A stretch of DNA of 64,000 bases from positions 549,053,531 through 549,117,530 of the forward strand of contig NC_135497.1 of NCBI RefSeq assembly GCF_052857255.1. The letters are read 5' to 3'. A program made the position numbers and the translations under genes. Under the pieces are notes generated by a model. The model was not told where the DNA came from. It searched no databases and was given only the letters and a program-made list of their open reading frames with translations. This DNA is from Amblyomma americanum. Taxonomy: Eukaryota; Arthropoda; Arachnida; Ixodida; Ixodidae. Shown here piece after piece: positions 20,761 to 32,467 of the stretch; position 1 is the first letter of the stretch, and the number at the start of each line of letters is the position of its first letter.

Positions 20761-22229
20761 TCTAAAATCATCAAAGTATTCATGTTAGTGTCTATGTATT
20801 CGGAATTTGCTTGATAAAAATCTAGACAATCGTTTTGGTTCTATTAGAATCAGACTCTATACTATGAATAAATTTGGCACTATTTTGTCCTACGGTCCAT
20901 TGGTCTACACAGTTCTTCCGCCGGGCTAGGCGTTCAGCCTGGCTGCGCGATGTTTTTCAATTTTCTGCCCTCATCGCAACTTTTTTCTCCTTTTAGTGCC
21001 ACAGTTGTTGCTCTTTCGCTCAGCCGTGTTGAATGGATGTGATATATGGTTCAATTCGTAGCCCCCCAACACCAGGTTCTTAACATCAGTGAAGGCCAGA
21101 CCAAACAAAGCTATCTCTGTTGACAGACTGTGTTGAACTAATAGCTGTACATACCCACCGGATAGAAATGAACGCCTAGGTTCGGGTACTATTGATGCAG
21201 TTTCTGCTTTTCGTTTCATTTACTGTCCAGTGGTGGGCCCCTTTGGGACCACCAAAACGCCTGTTGGCACCGGCGCGGCTTCCATCTCTCAAGAGCTCCA
21301 TGTTTTCTGCCAGCTAGTCGGCATTGATTGTGTTCTTTTTGTGAGTTCTAACTATTGCCAGGTATCGAAAGAACATGGGCGGAGCTTCAGAGCAAGCAAT
21401 TAGAACTTTTAATTTCCTTTAGCACCATCAGAAAATTACAAAGTGGCGTTTTACCCCACATGTGGCCTTCTGTGAATACAACTCTACGTAAATTATCTTA
21501 CGTGCAAAAGTTCTTAAACATTGCTTAATATAAGACTAATAAGTAATTGCAGTAACTAAACACTTTCTTTAATCTATGACGTCATATTGATTAGGCAGCA
21601 CTTTTCTGAGAAATCTGGCATGGAGAATTTCGTGCCTTTTCGACCGCTTCCTCGTTCACCAAGGCTCATTTCGCAGATTTTTCTTTGCTTATAAGAGGCC
21701 AGTCTGGTTAACAGTGTGATACAACATAAGCTTTACTGTAGTGGGCATGTGGCACGTCAAAGCGTGTTAATATCAAGTTAATAGCGCAGCTCAATTAAAA
21801 GGTATGGGCCCCAAGTAACACATCTGCTACACGGGCACGTTTGATCGACGTTTGAGTTGAATGGCATTCGAGACTTGTAATGGCATTCGAACTCGACGGA
21901 ATCCCGCAGTGATACACGATAGAATTGAATCGCATTCGAAATCTTCAGCTAGTTTTCAATGTACAACAACGACGACGGCGGCGGTCACTGCGGTCACGCG
22001 AGTGCGGCCACTACGCTGCCACGGTCAACAGCAGCGTATTATTGTAGTCGGACAAGTTTTTATGCCAACCAGACCGAGGAATGCAGTCGGCATACGGTCA
22101 GCCTTCGTGTCTTCGGCAGGTCGGCGGCTGAGCGAAAACACGCTGATGACGGGACGGTGTGAATATATTCGCACTTCTACCTTAACCGTATTTAACAAGA
22201 ACGATAGGAATGGCTAAATTTCATAATTG
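20761..22229. other. Unassigned AT-rich region
   Basis: No recognisable gene or element. A (CGG/ACG)-like stretch at 21965-22010 (ACGACGACGGCGGCGGTCAC) is the only local oddity. Confidence 0.4.
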
Positions 22230-22590
22230 GGCATGGAGGCATTGCAAGGATGTGCATGCCCTAATATTCCCCTTCATTCCGCAGTTTTGAATCGGCGTGC
22301 TGTTGGATACCGCCACCAACTTCACCGGGTCAAAGCTGCCTGCAAACGAATATGTCATCCTGAACATCGCCGCCTTCCATGTGGATCCTATATTTCACCC
22401 GACGTCCTGGGACCACCTGATAACCGAATCCGTGGCCAGACGTGCCGATGGCACCGCGCATGTCCCAAGAACAACCTCTCACGCCACCCGCCTATAAATG
22501 CCCCATTAGAGACCAGCGCCTCCAATGGACACGGCTGCATTGCAAGCATGTGGACGCTTAATCCGTTCCTCTTCATTCCGCAGGAGAGAA
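22230..22590. repeat. Imperfect ~60-bp direct repeat pair
   Basis: GGCATTGCAAGGATGTG ... CCCCTTCATTCCGCAG at about 22237-22284 and GGCTGCATTGCAAGCATGTG ... CCTCTTCATTCCGCAG at about 22532-22583 share the same order about 295 bp apart. Both end in a pyrimidine tract plus CAG that could pass for a 3' splice site. An AATAAA follows at about 22703. Confidence 0.5.
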
Positions 22591-22748
22591 ACACTCTACG
22601 GAAAATGTATCCGTTCTAGCAAAGCATTCCTTTTTGTGCTCCCATGCCCCCGGTTGATTGCTTCTTCTGTAAACCTGTCTTTCGGGGAACTGTATAGGCT
22701 CAGAATAAAGAAATTTTCGTCTCCCTTTTTCCTCGGCACAATTTCTGG

Positions 22749-23030
22749 TTACGGATATTGTTCGTTATAACTGTCTATGGTGTGTTGTATCGCCGTAATG
22801 TTGCGTTGCAGAAAGATAGCGATGAACGGGGTCGTCGCCGTCGTCACTGCGTTCAATGGGATAATGAATGCTTTATAGCCTGGTAATTTCGCCGGGCCGC
22901 CAGCTTTTTGAAGGGCTATCACGTCCGCTTCTCTGCCTAGTTTCTGGATGTAAAACTGCAGGTTTCCCCGTTTGTTGCGGAACACCCTGCAGTTCCAATG
23001 CCATACCTCAATTTCTTTAGGAGGGGCCAT
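22749..23030 (-). pseudogene. LINE F endonuclease N-terminus
   Basis: Reads MAPPKEIEVWHWNCRVFRNK with W-N-C-R in place of the usual N-C-R-G/N start of APE-type LINE endonucleases, then ADVIALQKAGGPAKLPGYKA, where the active-site glutamate (usually L-Q-E-T) is lysine. Truncated after about 94 residues. Confidence 0.75.
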
Positions 23031-23094
23031 GGTGGGATATGGGAGGGATGATCACGGGCAAGGTCGCGACTGGCGGCATTACGTTATGGCTTGA

Positions 23095-23495
23095 CTACAA
23101 GGCCGCGAGGCGCTCCACTACTTGATTGAAGAATGTAGCGATGTTTGTACCTAGTTGGGCTACTTGCTTCGTAAGATTATTAACTTTTTCCTCGATACAG
23201 TTAAATTTGTTCTCGAGGGTGTTCATTTCGAAACTTATATTGTCTGTAGCCTTAAGATTGTCGGTTGCGGGGTGTCCTCTGGGGACGCGTCCGCGGCGCG
23301 TTTTAATCCGGCGCTCTCGTCTGAAGGAGCCGGCCATTTGAGGTTAATGCGGCCATTTGTTTCCATCGCATTACTGGTGGAGGGTATAGCGCTTAGTGCG
23401 GGAGAGGGGGGCGTGCGAGATACGCGGGGAATGGCTGTGGCGGGGGGTTGTAGCAATTTAAACAGCCTTTTCATTTCGGCCATCTCCCTTTGCAT
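23095..23495 (-). pseudogene. LINE F ORF1 C-terminal coiled coil
   Basis: MQREMAEMKRLFKLLQPPA (23235-23495) and FEMNTLENKFNCIEEKVNNL (23095-23337) are heptad-patterned segments ending RLAAL and a stop. The endonuclease start lies 64 bp further on, as expected for ORF1-ORF2 spacing. Confidence 0.65.
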
Positions 23496-23673
23496 TTGCG
23501 CAATGGTTTCGTCTCTGGACTGTTTTATCTAGGAGCTCCTTTCTGCCAGCCGTATAATTTTGGGAAGCCGCATCCGGCCAGCTCACCTGCTTCTTCGAGC
23601 AGCTTCCACTCCTGCTCCTGCTCGCACTCCTCCGTCTGTCCTTGCTTCCCTGCGTCGAACTGGCACCCTGGCT

Positions 23674-24820
23674 CTAGGACAACGGCGGGAAGGAGGTGGA
23701 TCTGTCGCGGGAATTGCTGCCCCGACGGCGCCTCGACGATCGATTGCCGGCTTTGTCTCTGGAACGCGACTTGTGGACGGAGTGCTGGTCGCTTTCCTCA
23801 TTTTGCTTCTTTTGTTGTCGGTTGTGTCCGGGGCGGTGATCTACAAAGCGATGCTTGCAGTTCCTGCTGCCGGTGTTGTGAGCGATTTTGCCCACAATGC
23901 ACTTTGGCGTTCGCGTGTGCTCTTCGCCCTTATCTGGGGGTGGGTGTTCTTCGCCGCATCTGCGGCACAGTTGGGTCCTGGGTTTGTAGCAGACGTCCTC
24001 CCGATGACCGACTCTGCAGTTGAAACAGATTTTGACCTGCTCCCTGTACGTGTGCACGCGGACTCTCCCATTAGTAGGTGGTGTCTGGAGCCCTCTTGGC
24101 GGCGAAAGTCACCAGGATGGACATTGACTGCCCGAGGCAGCGGGCATCCACCCCCGGAATCCCGTGTTTGCACTTCAGAAATCCCTGTGGGACCTCATCG
24201 GCTGTCCCGCCATCGTATGCATAATAAATGACACCTCTCGTGGAGTCGTCCGGCACTGACACGTACGATGTCGCTTCGTATGCTTTGTCGCCCATCTTGA
24301 GCAGTGTCAGGTTTCTCAAAACCAAATCCCTGTGCTTATTTGGTGTGCTAATGTTAAATGTATTGTTAACTGTGATAGCACGAAGACTATCTTCATTCAC
24401 CACCTCTTCAAGCAGTAAGTCGAACGCTACACAGGTAGCTCGGAGAATGTTGCGCGGCGCGACGGTGCTCAAGTCGATGCCTCGCGGCCTGACGAAGACT
24501 TTATAGTCGTTCGCTGGTAGACGAGGGAGTGGTGCCTGCCTACGTCGGGCAGGTGGATTTTTCCGAAGAGCGCATTTGGACTTGCCTTCGTTGCGAGGAA
24601 CGCCGGGAGCGGTGCCGTGCTCCTTCCCCGGCGTCACCGGTGCGTTCGTTGGGTCAGCGTTCACATGATTGGTGTTCGCTCTGGGGCGCCGGTAGCGTTC
24701 TTGCAGGTTGAGAACGTTCTTTCATCCTCCTTCGGCAAGCTGCGCCGGAGTAATATCTTCGCCCTCTACGGCGTATTCTATGATGCGATCGTCCTGGGCG
24801 GTCCGCGTGGTTAGCGGGTC
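23674..24820 (-). pseudogene. LINE F ORF1, gag-like part with zinc knuckles
   Basis: The frame at 24071-24664 begins inside the protein and contains DYKVFVRPRGIDLSTVAPRN, a conserved start of the tick/insect LINE gag-like domain, and ends near GIPGVDARCLGQSMSILVTF. The next frame (23674-24057) carries the knuckles VKICFNCRVGHREDVCYKP and QLCRRCGEEHPPPDKGEEHT, then a basic, Arg/Ser-rich tail. It would coat the RNA in the ribonucleoprotein particle. One frameshift near 24060 and a stop upstream near 24715 break it. Confidence 0.75.
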
Positions 24821-24876
24821 CCAGCGGCGCGGCACCGACGTTCGGCCTAGCGTTAGGCCAAACGCAGTTCACCGAG

Positions 24877-25395
24877 TGTCGCCACTTAAACTAAAGTCCC
24901 GAGAGATGGGTAACCAGTGGTCGTACCTGGCGAAATCCGGTATCGGTTGGCATAGAGCACCTTTGCGAATCCTTCGCGCAATTCACAGGAACAGAAGTCA
25001 ACGAGAAGGGAGATAGAGAAAGCAAAGACGCGTCCAGGACTGTACGAACCCGCGAAGGGTGACGCGCCAAGCGTGTTGACAGCAAGACGAGCGAGCGTCA
25101 GTCTACGGCACGTTCCCAAAATAAACTCTCTAAGGCCGGATGCTGGGAGGCGATTGCCACCGAAATTGGGAGACGGTTCAACGGGAGCACAGAGAAACGC
25201 GACCGCACTCCTCGGAGGTTCCAGGCGGTCTCCAGGAATGAGCAGAGTCGCAGGAGTGCTTCTTCTCAACTTTCGCGGTGGCGATTGTGCACGTGAGAGT
25301 CACGATAACCGCTGGCCCGGGGAGAAGAGATACCAGTCTATCTCATATCCTCCCCTTCTTAAGAAGCCTCCCGAACACAGAAACAGGGGACAACA
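24877..25395 (-). repeat. Gypsy-2 3' LTR
   Basis: 519-bp segment that on the minus strand runs TGTTGTCCCC...GGCGACA, with TG...CA ends. It has a GC-rich U3-like start with an AAGAAGGGGAGG block. No partner LTR is present in the window, so the call rests on termini and position after integrase. Confidence 0.65.
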
Positions 25396-26190
25396 TTACT
25401 TGATCTCCGCCATCCAGGGGTCGAGGTTTTAAGTTCTTCGGCTAACGCGGGTCCATCAGTTGACGGCCGCGCCACTCCCCCGCCGATAGGCTCCTTCGCT
25501 CCGAAGGCTTGGCCCGCGTGATGACGACGTCGAAAGCCATCTTGCTCCCAATCTGTGCCTTCCGAGCGCGCGGCTGCACCGTTCCGAGAATTTAGTCGAC
25601 CGCTTCCTTGGCCGCGGCTGCGATTGCTTGGAGGCCAGGTCAATGGCTGCGCCACCCTGAGGTTCTGGGTCAGGTGGCTGCATGCGCCAGGGCTGCGGTG
25701 CTTCTATGGTTGAGGCCGCGGTTGTGCTGTCCTAGCATACCTCGTAATCAGGCGAGGGCCCAGGGTTGCAGTCGCAATCGGGCCTGGGTTGGCGGTGGCA
25801 CATAGTCGGCGGGTGGGCTGGGGTGGTAGACGGTAGGTAGCCGGGGTGACCTGGTTACAGCAGGGTGGAGACTGCAGGTCGTGGGCTTGGCGTAGCGTCG
25901 GGCCTTGTGCGCGGCCCATTGCCGAAGCTGGATGGTGGCCAATATTTGGTAGTGGAACGGTGTTGTTCTGATGTGCCCTGCTTCTTTTCCATCTGCGCTA
26001 AAAAAGTCAACACAGATGTAGCCAGCTCTCGCAGCGCGTGCTATGTAGCTGTTCGACCCTCACGAGAGCCATTATGGCTAACGCAAGTCAGTCTTGAATG
26101 ACACTGACCGGCAAGAGCGGCCCTTACGTTCATGCGTCCAAGGAGACTTCCTGCCGAATAGCGACCTAGCTCTAAGCTGCGCACGCAGAT
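25396..26190 (-). other. Gypsy-2 region between integrase and 3' LTR
   Basis: GC-rich spacer of about 790 bp. Short minus-strand frames (Pro/Arg-rich) have no recognisable envelope or other domain. Confidence 0.4.
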
Positions 26191-26826
26191 TCATTTCTGC
26201 CTACGGCGCAAGCTGTAGCGGGACACAGATTTCACCGGGTGATCGCAGCGCTCGTTATCCGACTGTGGCGTGGGTCGGGATATGTCCTCTACCCACGCAT
26301 CTCGATGCCCGTAACGTTTCAGGTCGCATACATGCACCGGTACGCCTGTCGTTTTGGACCGCAAGTCCTCGAGTCCGTAAACGAGCGAGGAAAGTTTCTG
26401 CCGCACACGGTACGGCCCGATCCATTTTGACACCAACGAGGCCGCAAACAGTTTGCTAGCATCGCTGAGAACGTGCTGGCATTGAAGCACCAGATCGCCC
26501 ACTTCGTAGTGAACATCCTGGCGCGAGTGGTTGTATTGTGCTTTCTGCTGCGCCCTAGCAGTGCCAAGGCTCCGGCTGGCCGTGCGTAAAGTCTCCTTAA
26601 TCTTAGCGCGCAGCCGTGTCGCGCATTCAGGTCGTGCTGACAAAGTGACGTGCATCTTCCTGCTGTCCGATAGAATCCGGCTAATCGCATTTAGTAGCTC
26701 TCTACCCAGACTGAGAGAAGACGGCGCATACCCAATAGAGCGGTTAATGTTCGAGCGCAAAGCAAACGCGATATCCGGCAGATGGGAGTCCGAATGTTTG
26801 TGCTTCTCAGAGGACGCGACAAGCAT
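26191..26826 (-). pseudogene. Gypsy-2 integrase C-terminal region
   Basis: 211-codon minus-strand frame: LPDIAFALRSNINRSIGYAP and SLSLGRELLNAISR follow the integrase core in gypsy elements, then QYNHSRQDVHYEVGDLVLQC and FAASLVSKWIGPYRVRQKLS form the usual GPY/F-type C-terminal domain. The frame is intact but lies in a dead element. Confidence 0.8.
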
Positions 26827-26886
26827 GTGCTTAACGTTGGGATTGACTCGTTCCGTGGGATTCGACTGAGCATAATAGGTGGTCGT

Positions 26887-27384
26887 TTACGTTCGCTTAA
26901 GGCCGAGTGCAGCCCACGAATGAACGACCACCTTCACCGTGAAGTAGGACGCGTTATACGTTATCAGCTCCTCTGGGAAACCGAACCTGGTGAATACGTC
27001 CATCAGCTTCTCCATGATAACTCTTGCCGTCAGCATTCTAAGGAAGAAAATTTCAACCCACTTGCTGAAGTGATCTGTGACCACCAGCAAAAACTTGTTC
27101 CTACTCAGTGTCATAGTATACGGTCCCATGATGTCACACACCGCGATTTGCCAGGGAGTCCGGCTGCTAGAGTGCATGAGCCAGAGTGGTCGTCCTCCTC
27201 GGGGCTTCACAATTTGGCACACATGGCTTGAGCGGGCGTAGCATATTACGTCCCTTTTCATGCAAAGCCAGGTAGCAAAGAGACACAACTTAGTAAAGGT
27301 CTTGGGTCCGCTTGCATGCCCAGAGATGTACGAGTGACAAAAGTAGCGTAACAGTGCTGCTTTTAACGCACGCAGCACCACCAC
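26887..27384 (-). pseudogene. Gypsy-2 integrase core
   Basis: Contains PWQIAVCDIMGPYTMTLSRN (first catalytic Asp), FLLVVTDHFSKWVEIFFLR and FGFPEELITYNASYF. The second catalytic aspartate position, normally in S-D-N/G, reads Y-N, so the DDE triad is damaged. A preceding VCQIVKPRGG is the remains of the zinc domain. Confidence 0.75.
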
Positions 27385-28339
27385 TTCGAACGCCTCACTT
27401 GTGTCGTACTCGGAGAGGATTTATCTACGCAGGTTGCCGTCGGAATCCAGGAGATACGAATCCATCCCGCTCACAGCACTACCAGCTGTTTCCAAGAGCT
27501 CCAAATCGACAGTAAATCCAGCTGTCACCTTGTGCGCATCGCTCCTGCCGCCCTGCTCACGAGCCCGTCGAACACCTTTCGACAAAGCGGATCCTTCTGC
27601 TGGGCTTCGAGCAGCTTCTTTCTGGTGAACACGTTCCCCATGGAACTCACGTAGTCTACGTGGTTCACGCTCTCGCCCTGGATCAACGGTTGGTCTGTAA
27701 ACGCCTCGGGTCTGCACCGCTGTCTCCGGCTGTCGGGCGGTCGGTCGTGTGACCTTCCTCGCTCTGGAGAGGCGCTCGCGAGTGTGCGTCAACCACGGCG
27801 TTGTTTTTCTCTTTGCGGTTGCGCAGGGTGAAGTTACGATCGTAAGGTTGCAGCAACAGAGACCAACGTGCCAAGCGGCCGCTTGGCTCGCAGAATTGTC
27901 ACAGCTAACTGAGCGCCTTGTGATCCGTCTTGATCACAAATGCTACCCAACGACGTAGTAGTCGAACTTTCGCAGAACAAAAACGGTCGCGAGACATTCT
28001 CTCTCTGTCACCGAGTAGTTCCTCTCTGCGGGCGTCAAAAAACAGCTCGCGAATGCTACCGTACTGTGGACGTTTCATGCTCCTGAAGCAACACTGCTAC
28101 TAAGTACAGATCGCTTGCGTTGGTTTGAATCACAAACTCCCTGTTTAAGTCGGGTAGCTGCAACTCGGCCGTATCAGTAACCATCGTGGAGAGGTTGCGC
28201 AGTGCATCCTCTTGCTCGTGACCCCAACTTCAGCGCTCGCCTTTCGTCAAGTGCTTTGTCAAAGGCGCCTGCAGCGCTGCGCAATCTGGGATGAACTGGG
28301 GACAAGAGTTCGCCATTCGCAAGAAGCGTCTGAGACCGG
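27385..28339 (-). pseudogene. Gypsy-2 RNase H and tether remnants
   Basis: Minus-strand pieces such as LLQPYDRNFTLRNRKEKNNA (the 'FxLxYRxGKxNxxADxLSR' region with NAVVDAHSRA, 27683-27874) and AELQLPDLNREFVIQTNASD near 28120-28160 (RNase H first aspartate context, Q-T-D-A-S read as Q-T-N-A-S). Numerous stops. Confidence 0.65.
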
Positions 28340-28792
28340 CTAAATCTGTCGGCGACGGAAACTTAAGAAAGCCTCAAGCTTATAATCGCACGGCAGAATG
28401 CGGCCTCTGTCGATGGTGAACCCTAACAGCGTTATACGGGTCGCGGATATCTGTGCCTTGTTGAGGTTCAAAGTGATTCCCGCGGATCTCAGCCTCTCTA
28501 GGACGTCCCTCCTTTGGCGCAGGTGTTCTTGGAACGTTTTCGAGTACACCACGATGTCGTCCATGTACGCGACCACATGTTGCCACTTCGCATCTCCCAG
28601 AGCACGGTCCATTAAGCGCTGATAAGTAGCGGGTGCTTTTACCAAGCCAAAAGACATTTTCTTGAATTGGAAAATATCTCTGTGACCAGTGAAAGCAGGC
28701 GTCTCCTTATCTTGGTCATTCATTTTAACATGAAAATATCCGCGGCTAGCATCGAGCGTTGTTAAGTACTTCGCGCGAACTAGCTTGAACAC
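28340..28792 (-). pseudogene. Gypsy-2 reverse transcriptase fragment
   Basis: 150-codon minus-strand frame starting inside RT: YLTTLDASRGYFHVKMNDQD (motif A), MSFGLVKAPATYQRLMDRAL (motif B), HVVAYMDDIVVYSKTFQEH (catalytic YMDD) and ITLLGFTIDRGRILP. The upstream fingers are missing because the element is truncated at about 28795. Confidence 0.85.
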
Positions 28793-28795
28793 TAC

Positions 28796-30513
<1,718 letters not shown>

Positions 30514-30515
30514 AA

Positions 30516-30570
<55 letters not shown>
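30514..30570. repeat. (CT)n(TA)n microsatellite, left half
   Basis: CT repeats switch to TA repeats and end exactly at the gypsy-3 LTR (30571). With the TA tract at 35989-36080 it forms one original array split by the insertion. Confidence 0.9.
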
Positions 30571-30573
<3 letters not shown>

Positions 30574-30739
30574 CACAGGCCAGACGGAGAACAGTCGTAG
30601 ACGTAGAGGGGGACCGCAGAACGGCCGAGGTTTTTTAATCGCCCAGAACAGAGCCAGCTCGAGCGCGCCTCACGCGAACGCGACCACTTCGCCCTCGTCA
30701 CGGCTTAGCGCGCAGGTAGCTCGAGCCAGGTCCGTGGCA
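30571..30739 (-). repeat. Gypsy-3 3' LTR
   Basis: 169 bp, TGCCACGGACC...GGCCTGTGACA on the minus strand. Compared with the 5' LTR it has one substitution (30692) and one extra C (near 30732). Confidence 0.95.
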
Positions 30740-30841
30740 TTAGTCCCCCGAAAAAGAAGAGCATCGTCCCGATGCGAGGATATGTACAAAGCAGAAAACG
30801 AACAAAAAGAAACAAATTAAAACGCAGAACCCCAACACAGT

Positions 30842-32467
30842 TTAAAGTGGAGCGTCATCGCTCTCACGCGAGAAGTATGGCTTAAGTCGCATTACATGCA
30901 CAATGTCAGTCCGTGGTTGCCGACGACCGGTAGCCACAGTTCCACGTGGAACAACCTCATAATCCACGTTTCCAACACGACGGAGCACCTCATAAGGTCC
31001 GAAATATCGGTGCAGCAGTTTTTCGGACAATCCCTTTTGGCGGACAGGGGTCCACACCCACACACGGTCACCGATGTTGTAAGTAACCTCCCTGTGGCGC
31101 CGGTTGTAACGTCTGGAGTCCGTGTCTTGTTGAGCTATGATGTGCAAACGAGCAAGCTGGCGAGCTTGCTTGGCTTGTTCGACAAAGGAGCCCGCATCTG
31201 GTGTCAAGTCATCATCCACGCACGGGAGCATGGCGTCCAGCATCATCCGCACTTCTCTGCCGTAGACTAGACGGAATGGTGTAAAGCGGGTTGTTTCTTG
31301 AGTCGCAGTGTTGTACGCGAATGTGATGTAAGGGAGTATTTGGTCCCAGGTTCTGTGCTCCACATCCACGTACATAGAAATCATGTCGGCCAGTGTTTTA
31401 TTTAGGCGTTCTGTGAGCCCATTTGTTTGGGGATGGTATGCTGTCGTTGTTTGATGGCTGGTGTGACTCAGCTCAAAGATGTCGTGGACAAGCTGAGCTG
31501 TAAATGCCTTCCCTCGGTCTGTGATGACGACGGACGGAGCGCCGTGTCGAAGCACTATTGCACGCATAAAGAAGTGCGCAACTTCGAACGCTGTGCCTTG
31601 ATGGAGAGCCTGCGTTTCGGCGTAACGCGTCAGGTAATCGGTTGCAACAGCTATCCATCTGTTTCCTCCCGACGACAAGGGAAATGGTCCGAGGAGGTCC
31701 ATGCCGACTTGTTCAAAGGGTATGTTAGGAGGCATGATAGGTTGCAACATGCCAGGCGGTTTCAGAGGCGGCGTCTTCCTACGCTGGCACTCACGGCAGG
31801 TCCGAATATATCGCTTCACACATGAGGCAAGGTGGGGCCAATAGTAGTTCTGCCGCACTCTGGCAAGTGTGCGCGTGAATCCAAGGTGCCCAGAGGTCGG
31901 CTCGTCGTGGCAGGCGAGGAGGATCTCGTGGCGGAGGGCGGCTGGTATAACCAGAAGGTAACTCTTACCACTGGAGGCGGAGTTTTTCTTATACAACACT
32001 CCGCCTCGAAGACATAGGGATGGCAGCCTACGAGCCAGGTGGGAGGGTATCGAGGGATGGTGACCTTCTAGATGCTCCATGAGCAGCTTCAACTCGTCGT
32101 CCGCACGTTGTTGTGCGATGATGTCGGACGACGTGACTGCACCAAGGAATGTTTCGTCTTCTGCGTTACCTTCGTAAGGTTGCACGGGTGAACGCGACAA
32201 GCTGTCAGCGTCGGTGTGTTTGCGACCAGACTTGTAGATGATCGTGAAGTCAAATTCCTGTAAGCGTAATGCCCAACGTGCTAGGCGGCCACATGGGTCC
32301 TTCAAGTTTGTCAACCAGCACAATGAGTGGTGGTCAGTAATTAATAACCTTGAACTGCCTGCCATACAGATAGGGGCGGAACTTTGTGATGGCCCATACA
32401 ACGGCCAAACATTCCTTCTCAGTTGTAGAGTAGTTACACTCTGCACAGGAAAGTGCACGGCTAGCAT
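30842..32467 (-). CDS. Gypsy-3 RNase H end and integrase
   Basis: Long frame read from about 32340. It opens with ITDHHSLCWLTNL (RNase H third aspartate) and HTDADSLSRSPV. The integrase zinc domain has H-x-H (HDEPTSGHLG) and CRECQRRK (C-x2-C). The core has GMDLLGPFPLSSGGNRWIAV (Asp), SVVITDRGKAFTAQLVHDI (Asp) and YHPQTNGLTERLNKTLADM (Glu), so the DDE triad is intact. The C-terminus has HRYFGPYEVLRRVGNVDYEV. The nominal first ~40 residues (32345-32467) are out-of-phase shadow. Confidence 0.92.
   Translation of the reverse strand: MLAVHFPVQSVTTLQLRRNVWPLYGPSQSSAPICMAGSSRLLITDHHSLCWLTNLKDPCGRLARWALRLQEFDFTIIYKSGRKHTDADSLSRSPVQPYEGNAEDETFLGAVTSSDIIAQQRADDELKLLMEHLEGHHPSIPSHLARRLPSLCLRGGVLYKKNSASSGKSYLLVIPAALRHEILLACHDEPTSGHLGFTRTLARVRQNYYWPHLASCVKRYIRTCRECQRRKTPPLKPPGMLQPIMPPNIPFEQVGMDLLGPFPLSSGGNRWIAVATDYLTRYAETQALHQGTAFEVAHFFMRAIVLRHGAPSVVITDRGKAFTAQLVHDIFELSHTSHQTTTAYHPQTNGLTERLNKTLADMISMYVDVEHRTWDQILPYITFAYNTATQETTRFTPFRLVYGREVRMMLDAMLPCVDDDLTPDAGSFVEQAKQARQLARLHIIAQQDTDSRRYNRRHREVTYNIGDRVWVWTPVRQKGLSEKLLHRYFGPYEVLRRVGNVDYEVVPRGTVATGRRQPRTDIVHVMRLKPYFSRESDDAPL

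Larger units (their letters stand above)
22749..24876 (-). mobile_element. LINE F: 5' half of a zinc-knuckle LINE
   Basis: Minus-strand element with a gag-like ORF1 (23095-24820) and the first ~90 residues of an APE-type endonuclease (22749-23030), then an abrupt end. Losing the 3' half is opposite to normal 5' truncation, so the rest was probably removed or displaced by later rearrangement. It abuts the gypsy-2 LTR at 24877. ORF1 with CCHC knuckles suggests the I/R1 superclade, the same type as LINE E. Confidence 0.75.
24877..28795 (-). mobile_element. Gypsy-2: 3' half of a decayed Ty3/gypsy element
   Basis: Minus-strand order from 28792 down: RT palm, connection/RNase H remnants, integrase zinc/core, integrase C-terminal region, a ~790-bp 3' segment, and one LTR (24877-25395). 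The element is cut inside RT at about 28795, so gag, protease and 5' LTR are missing. RT before integrase identifies Ty3/gypsy. Confidence 0.8.

Noticed and set aside
22297..22497. Possible cytochrome P450 segment (KLPANEYVILNIAAFHVDP)
   Set aside because: The pattern of a P450 K-helix/meander region is only loosely matched, the heme-binding F-x-x-G-x-R-x-C-x-G is absent, and no adjoining exon was seen.
25396..26190. Envelope gene of gypsy-2
   Set aside because: The interval before the LTR lacks a long frame, signal peptide or membrane segment, so an env-bearing errantivirus assignment is not supported.
30896..31270. Plus-strand frames over gypsy-3
   Set aside because: They are antisense shadows of the long pol frames on the minus strand.
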